DNA of 64,000 nucleotides, taken from NCBI GenBank assembly GCA_905250025.1, contig CAJNOJ010000190.1:141331-205330 (forward strand), given 5' to 3'. This DNA is from Adineta ricciae (taxonomy: Eukaryota; Rotifera; Eurotatoria; Adinetida; Adinetidae). A program made the position numbers and the translations under genes. Below the pieces are notes generated by a model. That model made no database searches. It saw nothing but the letters and a program-made list of their open reading frames with translations, and was not told the DNA's origin. Below, in pieces: positions 59,849 through 64,000 of the stretch (its first letter is position 1; each line of letters begins with the position of its first letter).

Positions 59849-60729
59849 ATGGATTCAATCAATCCGCATGTGCCATCGGTGGCACTATTTGTCACTGTAA
59901 GTCGAGTGATTTATTGTTGTTGGTTCTTTTAAATCTATTTGAAATGGGTTTGTTTAGCGATCGGAAATTGATTTTTCTCATCGTTCACCAAGTCCGATCT
60001 GTCAACGATGGTTTATGGTTCTATATTTGAAGTCCGAAGCAAAAGAACTTGCATTAACCGTAAATATCAATTCTGAAAAATGTGTATCATTCGATCTGCT
60101 TTCTGTAAGTAAAGGTTTATCCAGTCAATATGAAGAATCCTGAGCAAGAATTCAAAAAAGCGTATAATTCGAATCCACCTGTTGTTGTATTTCATGAAAC
60201 AAGCGATAAATCATCTCAAGTTGTACTCACTGATAATCGTGATATCGAAGCTGAAATTAGTAAACGTTTTCCTGTTATGAACATGAATTCTCTCAAAGAA
60301 GCCGAAGATGTTTGTTCGAATGTTTATATTAAATTCCATCCTTACTTAAAATCACAGCCAGGTGATCCTCAAGAGCAATTCAAATTGCGCAGTTTGTTAA
60401 CCGAGTTCAAGCGTATCAATGATTATCTCGAAGAAACAGGAACAAAATTTTTGTCGGGAAATGAAATGACATTTGTCGATTGTGACGTTATGCCCAAATT
60501 ACAACACATACGTATTGCTGGAAATTATTATAAAAATCTAGACATACCTCGTGAATTAAATGCGCTGTGGACATATATGGAGCGTTGTTATCAAACGAAA
60601 GCTTTTCAAGAATCATGTCCGTTTGATCAAGATATATTAATGCATTACGAAGGTAAAGTCGCGCCTAACCAGAAATCAGTTGGCAAAGCGCCAACGTTAC
60701 AACAGCCAACAATGACATTAACAATATGA
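59849..60729 (+). CDS. CLIC: Chloride intracellular channel (CLIC) family protein
   Basis: Three exons, 59849-59896, 59958-60059 and 60115-60729, give 254 residues, the usual CLIC size. The N-terminal thioredoxin-like half has SPICQRWFMVLYLKSEAKEL where vertebrate CLICs have CPFSQRLFMILWLKG: the redox Cys is replaced by Ser and a Cys stands three residues later. The helical GST-C half has FLSGNEMTFVDCDVMPKLQH and YKNLDIPRELNALWTYMERC, both strongly CLIC-like. The C-terminus is extended by about 25 Pro/Gln/Thr residues. CLICs are soluble GST-fold proteins that can insert into membranes, with roles in tubulogenesis and redox chemistry. The third exon begins VYPVNMKNPEQ; an in-frame ATG at 60130 is internal and not the start. 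Confidence 0.9.
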
Positions 60730-61386
60730 TAATGAACTGAATGACTTGATTCTTCTTGTATAATCGTTTCTTGTTTGCTTTTCTCATTTCGAATGAACAA
60801 ATGCATCATGGCTTTGAATGTCAATCTCATATTTTACTGCTTACAAGCTATTCTTGTTGTTATTTGCTCTTTGCTGTATTGTCAGCTTTGAATTTCTCTT
60901 ACGGAATGAAGAGAAAATAAAGCATTGGTTTTTATATGTTGAAATTTTAAAAAGACGATCGAGAGACAATAAAAACCCATTGTCGTTCTTTTTTTTTCGA
61001 ATGAATCTATTCCCGATGGTTGACCGGCATACGCTAATTCATTCCGGACAAAGATGCCATTTAGTCCATTGCGAATTAAAGTAACAATCGATTCTGTTGA
61101 GTGCGCAAATAGGCCACAATGATGTAATCGGTATTTTTTCCGGAGGAAAAGTCAATTCGATAAACTTTCAGACTAAATTGAAATCCGCTGTATAATTTAA
61201 ATCAAGTATTGACTCTTATCTGATGACACATTGAAGTGAATAGACTGTTTTTGTCAAGAAATCTCTTCATGTCTAGTGAACACATTGTTCCGCATAGCGA
61301 ATAATTTGTGCTTGACTGATGTTTGAAAAGAAATCGTATTTTTTCTATTCTGAATAAAATCTTTCTTGCATGACAATAAAATAATT
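60730..61386. other. Convergent intergenic region
   Basis: 3' flanks of CLIC and of the secreted LRR gene, with AATAAA signals near 60916 and, on the minus strand, near 61377. No gene. Confidence 0.5.
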
Positions 61387-62856
61387 TTACAAATACCGAA
61401 TAGCAAATAACAACAGACACAATGTATATGAAAAAAATGAATATAAAGACGGGGATACAGATGTATTTTTGCTCTGAACATCAATACTTGTTTTATGTAC
61501 TTTTATCGGTGATATTGTTGTTGATTTCACTCGTCTGTCTTGACAGTGACGATCGCAAGAATCATCTGTATACGAACAGTTCAAGAAATTTTCCAGCTCA
61601 TATATGTAAATCGGTAAGTTCAAAAGATTCTGCAGCTGATGAGGATTTTTTGCTTGTTCTAACGTCGTATTTGTAACCACACAAGCATGATTGGGGTTGA
61701 ATAAGTTATTGATATCTCGTGAATGTTTGCGTTTCAAGCGAAACACATGCATCAATGGACAATTACATTGTAATTTCGTTTGACTGTCCTGTTTGATATC
61801 CAATTGTGCATGGGATAATAAAATACAATTATCTAACGGTGAGATCTGACTTGAATGTTCATTGTTGATGTATAAGAGTGTCAGATTGTCAATGCCACAA
61901 AATGCGTTTTTATCAATTGAACGAAGAGGATTTTTCGTCAGTGTTAATGTTCGAAGTTTGGGAACATGTTCGAAGGTGTATTCATCGATAGATTCGATGA
62001 GATTTGATGAGAGATCGATTTGATCGATGGTCTTCGATTGAAGATCATCAATATTTTTCAATTGGTTTTGTGCGAAGAATATGTATTTGAGTTTTTTGAG
62101 GAATTTGATCGACGCGATCAACGGTTGAGTGTGAAATATTTGAGGTAAATGAATGAGAATTAGCCGTTCGAGGGATGGTAAATGTTCGATGGGTACTAAA
62201 CTTGTTTGATGCGTATTGATAAGTTTTAAATAAGTTAAGTTTCGGCCGATGTCTGTTAGATTTTCATAGCGGTAATTATCAAGATAAATATTTGTCAATT
62301 CGAGACGATTCAATTGCGGTAATTGTGTTAATAGTTTTTCAAGATTGAGTTTCTTATCGTGTTTATGTGTTTGATGATAATGAACGTTCTTCAAGATTAA
62401 AGATTTCAATGTACGAAACGAATCGGATTGGAAAATCTCTTGAAAATTACCAGTCGATGTTGAGAGAGAGACGATGGTCGAGTTCTCGATGGAAAACTTC
62501 TCTAAATGATTGATTTTAGCAAATGATTCTTCGCTCAGACCGAGCAGATTACAATGACGTAAAGCTAAGGTATTGATATTCAAATCTGCGAATGTTTTAT
62601 CTCCAATTTGTAGATCTTGCGCACAAGATTCTAAATCAATGCGATCGTAATGAATATGCGGGAGAAAATGAGGAACATAGGAATGGCCGAGACACTTCAA
62701 TGACAAGCGATTGATGTCGATGTCATCACATTCGCATTGAACAGATTGGTCATTGTTCGGATAATATTGAGCACAAAGTGATTTCGATGTTAATGATGGT
62801 GGTTGAGCGTGAATTAAGGAGATAATTAAAATGAAAAAATAGATTATGTAAGACAT
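61387..62856 (-). CDS. Secreted, probably lipid-anchored, leucine-rich repeat protein
   Basis: A single exon of 489 residues from ATG 62854-62856; the frame is open further upstream, but this start gives a clean signal peptide (MSYIIYFFILIISLIHAQ). A cysteine-bearing LRR N-cap (LCAQYY...CECDD...LKCLG) leads into about ten extracellular-type leucine-rich repeats, for example IDQIDLSSNLIESIDEYTFE and LRTLTLTKNPLRSIDKNAFC. A Cys-rich C-cap follows (LQCNCPLMHV...ACVV...NCSY...CDRHC). The last 18 residues are hydrophobic (SFFSYTLCLLLFAIRYL) with no basic stop, like a GPI signal or a very short TM tail. Several N-glycosylation sequons are present. Such proteins serve in adhesion or recognition; no orthologue is assigned. 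Confidence 0.85.
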   Translation of the reverse strand: MSYIIYFFILIISLIHAQPPSLTSKSLCAQYYPNNDQSVQCECDDIDINRLSLKCLGHSYVPHFLPHIHYDRIDLESCAQDLQIGDKTFADLNINTLALRHCNLLGLSEESFAKINHLEKFSIENSTIVSLSTSTGNFQEIFQSDSFRTLKSLILKNVHYHQTHKHDKKLNLEKLLTQLPQLNRLELTNIYLDNYRYENLTDIGRNLTYLKLINTHQTSLVPIEHLPSLERLILIHLPQIFHTQPLIASIKFLKKLKYIFFAQNQLKNIDDLQSKTIDQIDLSSNLIESIDEYTFEHVPKLRTLTLTKNPLRSIDKNAFCGIDNLTLLYINNEHSSQISPLDNCILLSHAQLDIKQDSQTKLQCNCPLMHVFRLKRKHSRDINNLFNPNHACVVTNTTLEQAKNPHQLQNLLNLPIYIYELENFLNCSYTDDSCDRHCQDRRVKSTTISPIKVHKTSIDVQSKNTSVSPSLYSFFSYTLCLLLFAIRYL

Positions 62857-63056
62857 CGAGTTTGATCTAAAATCATTTGTAAAACATATATCGTGTAAAG
62901 CAAACAGAATACTTAACAAATTGATTATTCATGTATGAAGTCTTTTATCTGACCTCCTACTTGATCAATTTACGTTCGATCGAGTCGATGTAGCAGAAGT
63001 TCGCAGGTATCAAGTTACAATGAAGAACGGCTAATTAGATCAATAGGAGAGGATGA

Positions 63057-63137
63057 CTAGGACTGCTTAGAATAATATTAGTTCATGGCAAGCGTTGACT
63101 TTTTTCGCAGACTAGTGTTGACTTATTTGATTCGAAT
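63057..63137 (+). repeat. Left terminal inverted repeat
   Basis: Outer end ACTAGGACTG, inner end near TTCGAAT. Contains TTCATGGCAAGCGTTGAC, which matches the inverse of the right end except for one base. Confidence 0.85.
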
Positions 63138-63917
63138 GTCTCCGAGTTGGTCTTACAGTGATTCATTGTTTAAACGAATGAAAAAAAAAGAAACGTTTTT
63201 CTTCAGGTTTTGTTTATATGTCATGATGATGGAAATGTTTGGTCGAGATTTAGAGATAAGACTGGATGATATATGTTAAAGATGAATCGTTCATGCTGAG
63301 TGCTATCGACCGGTCACAAACTGTGTATACATTCCTATCTATCATTTTCTCTTTGTTTCTGGTCAGTTCTGTTGAACTTTGACGATAATGTGATTGTCGA
63401 GAGAAGAAACCAAAATGTATTTTCTTCGACGGATAATCAATTACTTCGTCGACGAGATGAAGTTACAAGAAAAACGAAAGAGAAAATATTTCATTTCACA
63501 TTGTTGCCCTTAAGGAAGGATTAGAAAGGGAGAAAAAGAAAGCTTCACAAAGAATTCGTGTTCCTTCACTCAAGATTAGAAATTCTATCTTTTCACAGCC
63601 ATTTATCGATTAATTGAACACTTGGACAGATTCCGGTGCTCTTTCTAGCTTATCTACCTCGACATTATCTCTGAAGAAAATATGCTCGATTTCCGTACGA
63701 TGATTGATATTACATAATTACTTTATGATTAAGAGTTTTCCTCACGAAAGAAATCGAACTCTGTAATAAAAGAATTATCAAGTGTCATGTCAAATTATAT
63801 TGTACCTGACAATACAAAGAAACGACTGGTTGAAGTTATTTTTCATTATTAAATAAAGCAATAAATGTCATATAAACAATTGTCTTTAACAAATTGAAAG
63901 GAAAAAAGAGAGAGAAA

Positions 63918-63999
63918 TTCGAATCAAATAAGTAAACACTAGTCTGCGAAAAAAAGTCAACGCTTGCCATGCACTAATATTATTCTAACCAGTCCTAGT
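63918..63999 (-). repeat. Right terminal inverted repeat
   Basis: Inverse complement of 63057-63137, with one extra T in the T-run and three substitutions. It may extend past the window. Confidence 0.85.
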
Positions 64000-64000
64000 G

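Larger units (their letters stand above)
63057..63999. mobile_element. Short non-autonomous DNA transposon-like element with terminal inverted repeats
   Basis: The left repeat at 63057-63137 and the right repeat at 63918-63999 are inverted copies, both starting ACTAGGACTG at the outer ends and agreeing over about 81 bp with three substitutions and one single-base indel. The 780 bp between them are AT-rich with no credible transposase, so it is MITE-like. The right end falls one base from the window edge, so a target-site duplication cannot be checked. Confidence 0.75.

Noticed and set aside
60060-60132. CLIC start at ATG 60130 or a 20-nt intron before it
   Set aside because: The donor at 60060 and acceptor before 60115 give a 55-nt intron and join the thioredoxin-like half in frame.
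1-64000. tRNA, rRNA, CRISPR arrays, viral or bacterial genes
   Set aside because: I looked for B-box-like GGTTCGAATCC words, rRNA-like cores, regular short repeats and bacterial-style operons by eye and found none.

Overview
The window looks like nuclear DNA from a small, AT-rich animal genome, most probably a bdelloid rotifer. The evidence is: closely spaced protein-coding genes of clear animal families (TGIF, WDR7, WEE1, SNAP-25, CPEB1, DPAGT1, NDUFB10, CLIC, cadherin); introns mostly 50-60 nt with GT-AG ends; a TIR-SAM protein with no introns; and a near-identical tract shared by tandem paralogues. The species call is an inference from style. I found no rRNA, tRNA, bacterial operon, CRISPR array or virus.

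Layout. 0-3 kb: the end of an unknown minus-strand gene, an unknown type I membrane protein and a TGIF-type homeobox gene. 3-9.7 kb: a 6.8 kb stretch with no credible gene and many short simple repeats. 9.7-21.7 kb: a degenerate calmodulin-like gene, a mitochondrial pyrimidine nucleotide carrier (SLC25A33/36), a long WDR7 gene and an unknown membrane glycoprotein. 22.4-27.2 kb (all minus strand): AGPAT, TMEM220-like and a WEE1 kinase. 28.7-32.2 kb: SNAP-25 and a helical-TIR-SAM protein. 32.6-38.1 kb: two tandem CPEB1 genes whose 3' halves are virtually identical, introns included. 38.5-40.9 kb: DPAGT1 and NDUFB10. 41-42.6 kb: ambiguous coding relics. 43.3-47.0 kb: a secreted Kunitz/beta-trefoil protein and a secreted protein built from many small phase-1 exons plus an Asn/Thr/Gly minisatellite. 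47.9-50.2 kb: two small paralogous membrane proteins. 50.2-53.6 kb: a cadherin preceded by an inverted 198-bp copy of one of its own exons. 53.7-60.7 kb: an LRR gene, a two-RRM Lark/RBM4-like gene and a CLIC gene. 61.4-62.9 kb: a secreted LRR protein. 63.06-64.0 kb: a short element bounded by about 80-bp terminal inverted repeats, ending at the window edge.

The genes do not form a pathway; most are housekeeping or neuronal/developmental genes packed together. The lineage-specific material (TIR-SAM protein, repeat-rich secreted protein, two-TM family, Kunitz fusion, orphan membrane proteins, inverted-repeat element, partial duplications) lies between them. Exon boundaries were read by hand from splice signals and frame continuity and were not tested against RNA. 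Three single N bases occur, at 1725, 50250 and 58414.
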